This document shows, piece by piece, positions 17,401 through 25,856 of a stretch of DNA of 64,000 nt (its first letter is position 1; each line of letters opens with the position of its first letter). Origin of the DNA: CBFHND01 sp965657085 (lineage in GTDB: Bacteria > Pseudomonadota > Alphaproteobacteria > Rhodobacterales > Rhodobacteraceae); the NCBI GenBank assembly GCA_965657085.1, contig CBFHND010000002.1, forward strand, positions 1 to 64,000, given 5' to 3'. A model generated the notes under the pieces. It was not told the DNA's origin. It was given only the letters and a program-made list of their open reading frames with translations, and ran no database searches. A program made the translations under genes and the position numbers.

Positions 17401-19810
17401 TGGTGGCCGTCGCCTGCAAGAGCTTTCCGGCGCTTTCCACCGCCTGAATCGGCAGGGGCAGGGTTACTGTTCCATCCGCACCGGTGCGCGCCACATCAAG
17501 ATAGCGGGTGCGCGCGTCAAAGCGTTCGTCGTGACGGCCAAAGTGATATCCGGGCCAGCCTTCAAGGGTCTGGCGCGTCGATAGACGTACCTCGCCCTCT
17601 ACCGACAGATCGGCCCCCGGCGCACCAAAGAGATAGCGCACATCAACACCCAATGGTGGCGTGTCGCCCGCCCGAATGGGCGCATCGGGCAGTTCCAGAT
17701 CGAAATCGATCCGCTCGGGCAGGAAATCTTCGACCAGAACGGTCTGCCGTGTCAAAGCCGGAGCGTTCAGATCGGATTTCAGGTCAATCCGCCACGCACC
17801 GCGCGCCACATCCGTCCCGAGAGGCAAGGCAAAGACATGCCCGCCGTCGACAGACTGCGTGGCAAGATGGCGGCTGTATTCCACACCATCGGGCCGGGTG
17901 AGAATCGCGGTGAGCGGCAAGCCCGTGATCGCTTGCGCCGCACCGTCACGGGTGAGCGCGGTCAGATGGATCGTGTCACCGGTCCGGTACGCACCCCGGT
18001 CCGTGGTCGCAAAGGTATCGATGGGCGGCGCAGGGGGCAGCCCTTCGACACCGCGATCAGACAGATCGAAAGCCGGATCCGTGAGCGGCAGGAAGGCCAT
18101 GTCCTCGCCCCCCAGATCCGCCACCAGCAAGGCGGGGGCTGCAGCACCGCGCCCGCGCGTCAGCCCGGCATCAAACCGGGCAAAGCCCGTGGCATCAGTG
18201 GTCGCAGTCCCAAGCACCGCGTTCGCCCGCGAGATCAGTGACAGTGTCACGCCCGTCTGTGCGGTTGCCTGCGACAGCGACCGCGCCGCGACGGTCAAAC
18301 CGTCATTGCCCTGCCACGTGCTCAGCCCGATGTCTGTCAGGACGAACCACTGGGTTGCCGCCGTATCATCATAAGGGTCCGCGCCGGGAAGATCGGCGTG
18401 AAGCGCGTAGATGCCCGGCGCTTGATCCTTCAATGCGACACCCAGTGGCAACCGGGTCGTCATATCGGCGTTCAGTGTATTGCCCACCTCGGCGGTGCCT
18501 GTCCAAATCTCTTCGGCGATGTTTTCCGCAAAGGCACGGTCTTCGTAGCTGGTAAGCGGTCGCCCGAAGTAGCTGTCCTGAATCGCGCGCAGAAGGTTGC
18601 GATCGCTCACCCGGCGCAGGCGCAGGGCGACGGTGTCCAGATTGACCGTCTCAATGGGCAGGGCCGCGTCCGCACTGCGCGGCAACACGTAGGCACGACC
18701 GGGAAAACGCACCGACGGCGCGCGATCCCGGACATAGAGGTTTACCGTCACATCCCGGGCCAGTGTTTCGCCACTTGCGGCAGGAAGACCTGTGCGGAAC
18801 GTCAGCTGATATCGCGCGCCGTGGTCAACTCCGTCAACACAAAGCTGCTGCCCATCGGCCTGCACAACCAACCCGGGCGCTTCGCGGCGCACAAAAGGAT
18901 CATAATCCGCACCCGCCTGTACCAAGGGTTCTGAAAACTCCGCACAGATGCGCGGCAAAGCGGCGTTATTGTCCACCCGTGTGTCCGTCACCCGAAAACC
19001 GTATTTGCCAATGGCCTTGGTCAAGTCTGCATCGATATCGTCGCGCGGCTGGATGGCATAGGCCAGCCGCAGGGCCGGGATCATGTCCCGCCCCCGGTTT
19101 GCAACCTCCAGAGCTTCTGCCATGCCTTGCAAGGCTGCTGCCTTGGCAGCCGGCCCTTGCGCCCGTACGTAGGCGTTTATGGTTGCGGCCAGTGCTTCGC
19201 CCCGTACCCGGCGGCGGAAATCGCGTGGTGCAGTCTTTTTCAGACGAAGTCCATGATACGCCCAACTTTCCCAAAGGTCTGCGCGGTCGGACAACGCCAA
19301 CGCTGCGCCCATCCAACGCATACCCGCAACGCGGTCTCCTGCGGAAAACGCGGAACTGGACGCCGCCAGCAGATCCGACAGCGGGCGGTCATCCACGGCG
19401 AACCGGTTTCCGATGCCATCTGCCAAGGCCCGGGCAGCTGCAAAATCGCGGTCTTGCAGGAAACTCAGATCGGAGTTCCGGGTCGCGGCCTGTGACAATA
19501 CCTGTGGGTCCGTGGCAATACGTCGTGCGGAAATGGCACCGTCGTAGGGCTGGGGCGCTGATACGTCGGATTTCGGGAAACAGGCGTTGGACCGGGCGTT
19601 GAAAGTATAGGCAACACAGGCGCGATCCGCGCTGCAGGCACGGGCGCAAGCCGCTTGGGTGGTGTCGAACAGGGCAGCCAGATCGGAACCGGGAAAATCG
19701 ACATTTCGGGACAAAACATAGCGATGATCGGGAACCACATCCTGTGCCAGCGCCGGTGAAATCCACCCAACAATAGTCCAGAAAAACAGGATCAACACGC
19801 GCAGTGCCAT
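14402..19810 (-). CDS. Alpha-2-macroglobulin family protein with N-terminal PAN-like domain
   Basis: A 1802-residue periplasmic protease-trap candidate. A signal peptide ends near WISPALA-Q. Residues of roughly 27-95 carry six or more spaced cysteines and resemble a PAN/apple domain (CARACSADRACVAYTF). The MG domains follow (for example GAYRTGDTIHLTALTRDG). The thioester motif is YGCTEQ near residue 1364, a C-x-E-Q form like other bacterial A2Ms, and the alpha-hairpin toroid comes after it. The ATG at 19810 is preferred over 19822 because GGAG sits correctly before it. It is cotranscribed with pbpC and divergent from the hybrid kinase. No lipobox cysteine is seen, so it should be soluble. Confidence 0.9.
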   Translation of the reverse strand: MALRVLILFFWTIVGWISPALAQDVVPDHRYVLSRNVDFPGSDLAALFDTTQAACARACSADRACVAYTFNARSNACFPKSDVSAPQPYDGAISARRIATDPQVLSQAATRNSDLSFLQDRDFAAARALADGIGNRFAVDDRPLSDLLAASSSAFSAGDRVAGMRWMGAALALSDRADLWESWAYHGLRLKKTAPRDFRRRVRGEALAATINAYVRAQGPAAKAAALQGMAEALEVANRGRDMIPALRLAYAIQPRDDIDADLTKAIGKYGFRVTDTRVDNNAALPRICAEFSEPLVQAGADYDPFVRREAPGLVVQADGQQLCVDGVDHGARYQLTFRTGLPAASGETLARDVTVNLYVRDRAPSVRFPGRAYVLPRSADAALPIETVNLDTVALRLRRVSDRNLLRAIQDSYFGRPLTSYEDRAFAENIAEEIWTGTAEVGNTLNADMTTRLPLGVALKDQAPGIYALHADLPGADPYDDTAATQWFVLTDIGLSTWQGNDGLTVAARSLSQATAQTGVTLSLISRANAVLGTATTDATGFARFDAGLTRGRGAAAPALLVADLGGEDMAFLPLTDPAFDLSDRGVEGLPPAPPIDTFATTDRGAYRTGDTIHLTALTRDGAAQAITGLPLTAILTRPDGVEYSRHLATQSVDGGHVFALPLGTDVARGAWRIDLKSDLNAPALTRQTVLVEDFLPERIDFDLELPDAPIRAGDTPPLGVDVRYLFGAPGADLSVEGEVRLSTRQTLEGWPGYHFGRHDERFDARTRYLDVARTGADGTVTLPLPIQAVESAGKLLQATATIRVSEGSGRPVERQITAPIAPDGQLIGIRPGFDDVLPESATATFDLVALGSPSAVPATWTVNRVETRYQWYRLYGNWNWEPTTRRIRVARGDVVLSETPSAISVPTEWGEYEVLVETMQGAYSASSFGFSAGWYGAGDASATPDRLEMSLDAQSYAVGDIARLRLVPRYNGVALITLASGAVIERRVVDVSTGENIVPLTVGADWGTGAYVTASVIRPMDVSAGQNPARALGVAHVAVDPGDKALQVRIDAPTEVNGQPGTFDATVAIDGIAPGETAYVTLAAVDLGILNLTAFDAPDPSNHYFGQRRLGVEMRDVYGRLIDGLNGALGTVRSGGDATAQMRLQSPPPTEEMMAFFSGPVTMGADGTATITVPRPAFNGTIRLMAVAWSASGVGQAQTDVVARDPVVVTASLPRFLAPGDQSRLLLELVHAEGPEGPATVSVQSDGITLGAVPDRVEITQGATTRISVPISADRIGDHALTVRVTPSEGNTLTKTLALGVRVNDPEVAVTQRFALGAGEVFTFDQNVLAGMQPGTARATLAAGPLARFDIPGLLTQLDRYPYGCTEQVTSGALPLLYLSGFAGSAGIADVDARIEAAIARVLTRQASNGAFGLWRAESGEMWLDTYVTDFLTRARDRGYVVPDLAFELAVGNLRNRVNYAPDFDEGGEDIAYALLVLARNGAASMGDLRYYADTKATAFATPLAAAQVGAALALYGDQMRADRMFTRAGSMMLGGSSDALTWRADFGTPLRDAAAVLKLAAEVGSTAIERGPVAAWIGRANRTLSTQEAAQVLMAAHALGADTSTAGLTVDDAPARGPVVETMNEGSPTRRIRNVSGRAMDVTMTTYGVPSVAPDAGGYGYALRRETFALDGTPVRGNWTIGDRRVVVLTVTPFEAVGARLIIDDALPAGLEIDNPNLLRAGDVKALDWLRPTSAEHVEFRADRFVAAVDHRGSKPFTLAYVVRAVSPGDFHHPAALVQDMYRPEYRAVTPTGRTTVAQ

Positions 19811-19882
19811 GACGCCCTCCATTTAATCAATGATCGGATCGTGGCATGCAGACGACAGGCTTGGCAACGATTCCCCCGATCT

Positions 19883-19896
19883 TAAACAGCTGTTTA
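19883..19896. promoter_or_regulatory. 14-bp perfect palindrome in A2M/kinase divergent region
   Basis: TAAACAGCTGTTTA is a perfect palindrome located between the divergent A2M-pbpC operon and the hybrid kinase gene. A dimeric regulator could bind here. No specific regulator family is recognised. Confidence 0.4.
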
Positions 19897-19946
19897 CCGT
19901 GCTCGTGAAAAGGTGCGGCAAGACGAAGAATGGTGCGGATACCCCG

Positions 19947-22190
19947 ATGAGCCTTGCCAACAAACTGGCCGAAGAACGCCGCGGAAGGCTGGCGGCGGAA
20001 CGGATGCTTGAGCTGAAGCAAGCGGAACTTTTTGCCGCCAATCGCAAGCTGGGACGTCACGCGCAGGCATTAAGCGAAGAAATCACCGAAACACGCGCCG
20101 AAGTCGCAACGGTACGCGATGAAAACCAACGCGTTAAGTCCGACCTGACCGTCGCCAACCACAAGATCGAGGTTGCAGAACGCCGCCTGTGGCATTCGAT
20201 CGAAACCATTACGGATGGCTTTGCGGTGTTTGACGACACCAATCAGATGATCATGGCCAACCGCGCCTATCTTGTCATTTTCGAAGGGTTGGAGTCTGTC
20301 CGGATCGGCGCCAACTATGTCACGATCCTGCAGGCGATGACGGACGAAGGAATCGTCAACACCGAAGACCTTACCCCCGACGACTGGCGCACCATGATGA
20401 CCAAGCGCTGGCAAGCGCGCGACCCGGAACCAGTCACGATCCGGCTTTGGAATGACCAGTACATCAAGCTGATCGACCGCCGTGGACCGGGGGGTGACAT
20501 CGTTTCGCTGGGCCTGAACATCACGGCCACGGTCGAGTACGAAAAACAGCTCGAAGAGGCGCGCGCCGTCGCTGAAACAGCCAACAGGGCCAAATCCGCC
20601 TTCCTGGCCAATATGAGCCATGAAATCCGCACACCGATGAACGGCGTCGTAGGCATGGCAGACTTGTTGACCGACACCGGTCTGACCGAAGAACAGCGCC
20701 TTTACGCAGACACGATCCGCAATTCGGGCGAGGCGTTGCTGACCATCATCAATGACGTCCTCGACTATTCCAAGATCGAAGCCGAAAAGTTGAAGTTGCA
20801 CCCCGAACCGTTCGACCTTGAGCGCAGCATTCACGAGGTCATGATGCTGCTTCAACACACGGCGCGCGACAAGGGTCTGCAACTGCTGCTGGATTACGAT
20901 TTGTTCCTGCCAACGCGGTTTATCGGCGATCCGGGCAGGATAAGGCAGGTGTTGACCAACCTGATGGGCAATGCGGTCAAATTCACCTCGGAGGGGCATG
21001 TTCTGGTTCGGGTGACCGGTGTGCCACCGGGGCCGGATGGCAAGACACAGGTCAACATCGCCATTGAAGACACCGGTATCGGCATCCCCGAGGACAAGAT
21101 TGGCCACATCTTTGGTGAGTTCAATCAGGTCGAGAACGAGCGCAACCGACAGTTCGACGGTACAGGGCTTGGCCTTGCCATTTCACAACGGTTGGTCGGG
21201 CTGATGGAGGGCGACATTTGGATCAACAGCGAAGAAGGCATCGGGTCATGCTTTGGCTTCCAGTTGATGATGGAAACCACCGATCAGGACCTTCCGAGCC
21301 ACCCAACCATCCCAGACGGGATGCGCAAGGTGATGATCGTCGATGACATTGTTGCCAACCGGCTGATCCTGCAGCGCCAGCTTGAACTGCTTGGCCTTCG
21401 CGTTGTGTCTTGCGCAAGTGGGTTCGAAGCGCTGGATGCTCTCGACCGGGATATCGATCTTGTTCTGACCGATCACAACATGCCGGACATGGATGGCCTT
21501 GAGATGACCCAGGCCATGCGCGACAAGGGCATCGAGACCCCGATCATCCTGCTGAGCTCGAACCCTGGGTATGCAGACAAGGACCCCGCGCGCCGCCACC
21601 TGCATTCGCTGATGCAAAAGCCGGTTCCACGGCGCGATCTGTTTGCGATGCTGGAATCTCTGGGTCCGATCCTGCCACAAAATGACGAGACGAAAGTCTT
21701 CATCTCGACAGTACAGGAAGAGACACCCCCGCCACCTCAACACGCTACGGTCCCACAGGACAGGTTGATGCGGGTCCTGGCCGCCGAAGACAACAAGACC
21801 AACCAGTTGGTGCTGCGGAAGATGGTCAAACACCTCAATATCGACCTGCAGTTTGCAAACAACGGATTAGAAGCCGTTGACGCATACCAATCCTTTGCCC
21901 CGGACTTGGTCTTCATGGACATTTCCATGCCCAAGATGGATGGCAAGGAAGCAACAAAGGCCATTCGCGCGATAGAGGGGGATTTAGGCAAGCATGTGCC
22001 AATCGTCGCGTTGACGGCACATGCCATGTCTGGCGACGATGCCAGTATCCTCGAAGCGGGGCTGGATCACTACCTGACCAAGCCGCTGCGCAAAAATGCC
22101 ATTGAGGACATGATCACCAACAACTGCCCGGAAGGCGTGGCGCCACTTCTGCCGCCAGAGCAGGCGCCAGCACAGTCCGCGACGGGGTGA
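19947..22190 (+). CDS. Cytosolic hybrid histidine kinase with two receiver domains
   Basis: A 747-residue sensor without membrane helices. An N-terminal coiled coil (about residues 1-60) leads to a PAS domain (WHSIETITDGFAVFDD). The HisKA box FLANMSHEIRTPMNG has the phospho-acceptor near His225. ATPase boxes are intact (RQVLTNLMGNAVKF; EDTGIGIPEDK; GTGLGLAISQRLV). Receiver 1 begins MIVDDIVANRL with aspartate in TDHNMPDMDG; receiver 2 begins LAAEDNKTNQL with aspartate in FMDISMPKMDG. No Hpt domain is present, so phosphotransfer must use another protein. The frame is open upstream to an ATG at 19830, but that stretch is not protein-like and covers the palindrome. The ATG at 19947 lacks a strong ribosome site. 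Confidence 0.9.
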   Translation: MSLANKLAEERRGRLAAERMLELKQAELFAANRKLGRHAQALSEEITETRAEVATVRDENQRVKSDLTVANHKIEVAERRLWHSIETITDGFAVFDDTNQMIMANRAYLVIFEGLESVRIGANYVTILQAMTDEGIVNTEDLTPDDWRTMMTKRWQARDPEPVTIRLWNDQYIKLIDRRGPGGDIVSLGLNITATVEYEKQLEEARAVAETANRAKSAFLANMSHEIRTPMNGVVGMADLLTDTGLTEEQRLYADTIRNSGEALLTIINDVLDYSKIEAEKLKLHPEPFDLERSIHEVMMLLQHTARDKGLQLLLDYDLFLPTRFIGDPGRIRQVLTNLMGNAVKFTSEGHVLVRVTGVPPGPDGKTQVNIAIEDTGIGIPEDKIGHIFGEFNQVENERNRQFDGTGLGLAISQRLVGLMEGDIWINSEEGIGSCFGFQLMMETTDQDLPSHPTIPDGMRKVMIVDDIVANRLILQRQLELLGLRVVSCASGFEALDALDRDIDLVLTDHNMPDMDGLEMTQAMRDKGIETPIILLSSNPGYADKDPARRHLHSLMQKPVPRRDLFAMLESLGPILPQNDETKVFISTVQEETPPPPQHATVPQDRLMRVLAAEDNKTNQLVLRKMVKHLNIDLQFANNGLEAVDAYQSFAPDLVFMDISMPKMDGKEATKAIRAIEGDLGKHVPIVALTAHAMSGDDASILEAGLDHYLTKPLRKNAIEDMITNNCPEGVAPLLPPEQAPAQSATG

Positions 22191-22215
22191 CGGAAAAAGC
22201 CACTGCTGATACCAA

Positions 22216-22497
22216 ATTCCCAAGAAACTCTCGTTCAACGTCCGTGGCCTCGGCGAAGTTGCCCTGCGCTGCACCGCTATGGCCCCAATGGTGCGCTTTT
22301 ACCGCGACGTGATTGGTCTTGAACTCTTGGCGGGCGCAGAAGGCGCGCCAATCACCTTTTTCCGCATTGCAGGCGGCGTGGCCGGGCATACCACCGTGCT
22401 CGCACTGTTTGCGCCGGGAGCAGGCACACAGGCCGAGAAAGCTGATGGCGGGACAATCGAAACCGGCACGCGATCATCTTTGCATCACATCGCGCTC
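22216..22497 (+). pseudogene. Glyoxalase/VOC-family gene remnant, start lost and C-terminus deleted
   Basis: A VOC-fold sequence is readable in one frame: LSFNVRGLGEVALRCTAM, MVRFYRDVIGLELLAG, ITFFRIAGG and TRSSLHHIALSL. The similarity begins just after a TGA at 22207 and no ATG, GTG or TTG precedes the conserved part. The codon before KLSF is AAG, one base from ATG, so the native start may be lost by point mutation. Similarity ends exactly where the 3' end of convergent yaaA begins (22496), removing the second half of the VOC domain and its metal ligands. Translation from internal ATG 22279 would give a 113-residue nonsense-tailed product. Confidence 0.7.
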
Positions 22498-23269
22498 AGC
22501 CTTCGGGATAGGGACGGACGAACACCGGCTTGTCCGGTGTCGATTGATCTGGCTGGTAGGCATACCCCCCAAGATCGAAACCCTTCAGATCTTCGGCATC
22601 GCTCAGCCGATTCTGGATGATGTGGCGCGCCATGGCCCCACGCGCCTTCTTGGCGAAGAAGCTGACAATCTTGGGGCCCTTGCCCTTGTCTTCCATGAAC
22701 ACCGGCGTAATCACCCGCAGCTTGAGCGCCTTGGGGGCGACTGCGCCAAAATATTCCTGACTGGCGCAATTGACGAGGATATCGGTGCCCAGTGTTTGGG
22801 CCTGTGTGTTCAGCGCCTTGGACAGCTGATCACCCCAGTAATCATACAGGGACGCACCGCGCCGGGTTTTCAGGCGGCTGCCCATTTCAAGGCGGTAAGG
22901 CTGGATCGCATCCAGAGGACGCAACAGACCGTAAAGCCCAGAGAGGATGCGCAGGTGGTCTTGCGCCCATTCCAATTCATCGGGGTCGAGCGTGGCCGCT
23001 TCGAGCCCCTGGTAGGTGTCGCCGGCAAAGGCGAGCGCTGCCGGGCGCACGTCGTCAGCATCTGGCGCATCTGAGAAAGCGGCGAACCGTTCGCGGTTCA
23101 AGCGGGCAAGATCATCGCTGAGGTGCATCAGGTCCTTCAGCTTGCCCAGTGTCAGGTTGCGCGCGGTCTTGACCAGCCGAACGGCGTCGTCCTGCATGTC
23201 GGGCGCGGTGGCGGCGATGTCCCGTTTGTCCCAATCCAGTCGCTTGGCCGGTGAAATCACGATCAGCAT
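22496..23269 (-). CDS. yaaA: Peroxide stress protein YaaA (DUF328/UPF0246)
   Basis: A 257-residue protein of the YaaA family, which lowers intracellular iron availability and limits DNA damage during hydrogen peroxide stress. It begins with the family signature MLIVISPAKRLDWD and keeps AFAGDTYQGLEA, LRILSGLYGLLRPLDAIQPY RLEMG-like core elements, and the VNCASQEYFGAV motif. Length is as expected. It is cytosolic. It lies 30 bases downstream of recQ on the same strand, so the two may be cotranscribed, a plausible DNA-damage pairing. Its 3' end abuts the truncated VOC remnant. Confidence 0.94.
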   Translation of the reverse strand: MLIVISPAKRLDWDKRDIAATAPDMQDDAVRLVKTARNLTLGKLKDLMHLSDDLARLNRERFAAFSDAPDADDVRPAALAFAGDTYQGLEAATLDPDELEWAQDHLRILSGLYGLLRPLDAIQPYRLEMGSRLKTRRGASLYDYWGDQLSKALNTQAQTLGTDILVNCASQEYFGAVAPKALKLRVITPVFMEDKGKGPKIVSFFAKKARGAMARHIIQNRLSDAEDLKGFDLGGYAYQPDQSTPDKPVFVRPYPEG

Positions 23270-23299
23270 GTACTCGTCCCCAAGGTTCTTCGAAGTGAT

Positions 23300-25342
23300 C
23301 TAGCCCGCATCCCGCAGGACGTCCAGAAAAGCGGGGCCAAATCGCTCGGCCCGCTTGTCGCCCAACAACCGCTGCATGGCCGCATCGTCACGGGGCCGCA
23401 TCTGCGCGACCTTGGCCAGGAGGGACGCGGAACAGCTGAGCGGCTTGTCCGTGCCTTCGGCACCGCGCGCCAGCTGTGCCTGCGCTTCGAGCAGCTGATC
23501 ATAAAGCGTGCCCGCCGATTGACCCGCCAGTTTGCGCCGGGTGGGGTGCATCGCCTGCGCTTCTCCGGTGATGACCTCGACAAAGGCCGCGCCATAGCTT
23601 TCCAGTTTCTTGGCCCCGACACCGCCGATGCGCGCCATCTGGTCCAGCGTGGTGGGGCGGGTTTCGGCCATTTCGATCAGCGACCGGTCGGTAAAGATGA
23701 TATAGGCAGGCACCTTCGCCGCCTCGGCAAAGGCGCGCCTTTTGGCTTTCAGGGCGCTCAGAAGCGGCGCGTCTTCTTCGGACACCATCGCCTTGGCAGC
23801 GGGGCGGCGCCCGGCGGCAGCGCGGATGCTGTCGCGGCGCAAATCAATCGTCGCCTCATCGCGCAGAATGGGCAGTGCCTTGTCAGTCATGCGCAGCGCA
23901 CCGTGGCGGTCGGGATCGGGGCGCACAAGGTCATGGCCCATCATCTGCCGAAAGATGGCTTGCCACTGTCGGCGGTCGTATTCCTTGCCCACGCCAAAGG
24001 TCGGCAGGGCGTCATGGCCGCGTTGATTGACCTTGTCCGTCTTTGTCCCCAGCAGAATGTCGATCAGGTGCCCCGCACCAAACCATTCGTCCGTGCGCAG
24101 CATTGCGGACAGGGCCTTGCGCACCGCGGTCGTGCCGTCAAAAATCTCGGCTGGCTTGTCGCACAGGTCACATTTCCCGCAGGTGATGTCGGCTTCGCCA
24201 AAGTATCCCAGCAGGGTTTTGCGCCGACATTCCATGGCCTCTGCCAGACCAAGCAATGCATTCAGGCGCGCATGATCTGCCGACCGGCGTTCTGGCGGGG
24301 CAAGACCTTCGTCGATCTGGCTGCGCCGCAGTTTGATGTCTTCAGGGCCAAAAAGGGTCAGCGTTTCGGCAGGGGCACCATCGCGTCCCGCACGGCCGAT
24401 TTCCTGATAGTAGGCCTCGATGGATTTGGGCAGGTCGGCGTGGGCAACCCATCGGATATCGGGTTTGTCGATGCCCATGCCGAAAGCCACAGTGGCCGCG
24501 ACGATCAGCCCGTCTTCTTGTTGAAAGCGGCGTTCGGCAATACGACGATCTTCGGCCTCCATACCGCCATGGTAGTGGATGGCCCCATGCCCCGCCTCGC
24601 GCAGCGCACGAGCCAGCGTTTCCGTCTTGGCGCGGGTGCCGCAATAAATGATTCCCGACTGCCCCTTGCGCGCGGCGGCGAAGTTAAGGACTTGCGCACG
24701 CGGCCCGTCCTTGGCCGCAAAGGTCAAATGGATGTTTGGCCGGTCAAATCCGCGCAGAAAAGCACGCGGGGCCGCACCATCAAACAGTTTCTGTATGATC
24801 TCGGCCTGTGTTTCAGCATCGGCCGTGGCAGTGAACGCGGCCAGCGGCACGTCCAGTGCAGCGCGCAATGCACCAATCCGCAGGTAATCAGGCCGGAAGT
24901 CATGCCCCCACTGGCTGACGCAATGCGCCTCGTCCACGGCGATCAGGCTGACCCCGATCCGGCGCAGCATCCCGATGGACGACCCCGCCGCCAGACGTTC
25001 GGGCGCGATATACAGCAGTTTGAGTTCACCACGGTCCAGTGCTTCCCAAACCGCATCGGTTTCTTCAGGGGTGTTGCCAGAGGTCAAAGCCCCCGCATTC
25101 ACCCCGGCCTCTTGCAAAGCACGGACCTGGTCCCGCATCAGGGCGATCAGCGGGGAGATAACGACCGTAACGCCTTCGCGTAGCAGGGCAGGCAGTTGGA
25201 AACACAACGACTTGCCGCCGCCCGTGGGCATGATCGCCAACACGTTGTCGCCCGCGGCGACGGCATCCACGATCTCTTCCTGCCCGGGGCGGAAGGCATC
25301 GAATCCAAATACATCAGATAACAGCGTGGCAGCGCCTGTCAT
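23300..25342 (-). CDS. recQ: ATP-dependent DNA helicase RecQ
   Basis: A 680-residue 3'-5' helicase for recombination and replication repair. Walker A is MPTGGGKSLCFQLPAL near residue 44, and motif II with the aromatic-rich loop is DEAHCVSQWGHDFRPDY. Motif VI is GRAGRDG. The RQC zinc site is seen as CRRKTLLGYF followed by CGKCDLCDKP. An HRDC domain covers about residues 515-600 (TTLDQMARIGGVGAKKLESY). It is somewhat longer than the E. coli enzyme because of a C-terminal tail of about 80 residues. It is probably the first gene of a recQ-yaaA unit. Confidence 0.96.
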   Translation of the reverse strand: MTGAATLLSDVFGFDAFRPGQEEIVDAVAAGDNVLAIMPTGGGKSLCFQLPALLREGVTVVISPLIALMRDQVRALQEAGVNAGALTSGNTPEETDAVWEALDRGELKLLYIAPERLAAGSSIGMLRRIGVSLIAVDEAHCVSQWGHDFRPDYLRIGALRAALDVPLAAFTATADAETQAEIIQKLFDGAAPRAFLRGFDRPNIHLTFAAKDGPRAQVLNFAAARKGQSGIIYCGTRAKTETLARALREAGHGAIHYHGGMEAEDRRIAERRFQQEDGLIVAATVAFGMGIDKPDIRWVAHADLPKSIEAYYQEIGRAGRDGAPAETLTLFGPEDIKLRRSQIDEGLAPPERRSADHARLNALLGLAEAMECRRKTLLGYFGEADITCGKCDLCDKPAEIFDGTTAVRKALSAMLRTDEWFGAGHLIDILLGTKTDKVNQRGHDALPTFGVGKEYDRRQWQAIFRQMMGHDLVRPDPDRHGALRMTDKALPILRDEATIDLRRDSIRAAAGRRPAAKAMVSEEDAPLLSALKAKRRAFAEAAKVPAYIIFTDRSLIEMAETRPTTLDQMARIGGVGAKKLESYGAAFVEVITGEAQAMHPTRRKLAGQSAGTLYDQLLEAQAQLARGAEGTDKPLSCSASLLAKVAQMRPRDDAAMQRLLGDKRAERFGPAFLDVLRDAG

Positions 25343-25359
25343 GCGGGAACTCTAAAATT

Positions 25360-25380
25360 GTCTGCTCTTTTGGCGCAGAC
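25360..25380. repeat. Inverted repeat upstream of recQ
   Basis: GTCTGC (25360-25365) and GCAGAC (25375-25380) form a six-base-pair inverted repeat separated by nine bases, 18 bases before the recQ start codon. It could be an operator or a short leader hairpin. It is not a match to the GTTC-N7-GTTC SOS box. Confidence 0.3.
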
Positions 25381-25443
25381 TCCCACACTAAGATTCGGTG
25401 AACAAGCCCCGACACGGGCCAGACGACATAAAAGTCGCGGGCC

Positions 25444-25731
25444 TCAGAAGAAGTAGGCGGCGTTGTTGGTAAGAATGATCCGTGCGGCAATCACACCCAG
25501 CAAGGCAACAAGCGGCGCCAAGTCCAGACCACCCGTGTTGGGCAGGATGTTGCGGATCGGGCGGTAGATCGGCTCGAGCAAACGGTTCAGGCCGCTCCAG
25601 ATTTGCGCCACGAGCGGTTGACGCAGGTTGAGCACCTGAAAGTTGATCAGCCAGCTCATGATGACGTGGGCGATGATCACGAAATAGACCACGTTCAGCA
25701 GCAGCATGAGAATTTGAAAAAGGGATTGCAT
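25444..25731 (-). CDS. yggT: YggT family membrane protein
   Basis: A 95-residue protein with two hydrophobic segments, MQSLFQILMLLLNVVYFVII and LAPLVALLGVIAARIIL, separated by the family loop with LLEPIYRPIRNILPNTGGLDL. This is the single-module form of the YggT (DUF751-like) family of inner-membrane proteins, linked in other bacteria to cell-envelope or division functions and osmotic tolerance. No catalytic residues are recognised. It is divergent from the thioesterase gene. Confidence 0.9.
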   Translation of the reverse strand: MQSLFQILMLLLNVVYFVIIAHVIMSWLINFQVLNLRQPLVAQIWSGLNRLLEPIYRPIRNILPNTGGLDLAPLVALLGVIAARIILTNNAAYFF

Positions 25732-25817
25732 CGACAGACCTCGTTTATGTGCTCATCAGTTAGTCACAGCGACACGAAAGGGCAAGGCTGTCGCGCAGGC
25801 ATGGTTGACATTGCCGG

Positions 25818-25841
25818 GCGCTGGACCAATTGGTCCAGCGC
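25818..25841. promoter_or_regulatory. Perfect 24-bp palindrome just before the thioesterase ribosome site
   Basis: Two 12-base arms (GCGCTGGACCAA and TTGGTCCAGCGC) are exact reverse complements without a spacer. The palindrome ends two bases before the Shine-Dalgarno sequence AAGGAG of the thioesterase gene and lies in the yggT/thioesterase divergent region. It may be a regulator operator, or in RNA a strong hairpin next to the ribosome site. No T-run follows, so it is not an intrinsic terminator. Confidence 0.6.
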
Positions 25842-25856
25842 AAAGGAGTTGTCGCC

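Noticed and set aside
23519..25183. A 554-codon plus-strand open frame inside recQ
   Set aside because: It is the complement of recQ, whose helicase motifs are complete. The antisense translation has no family pattern.
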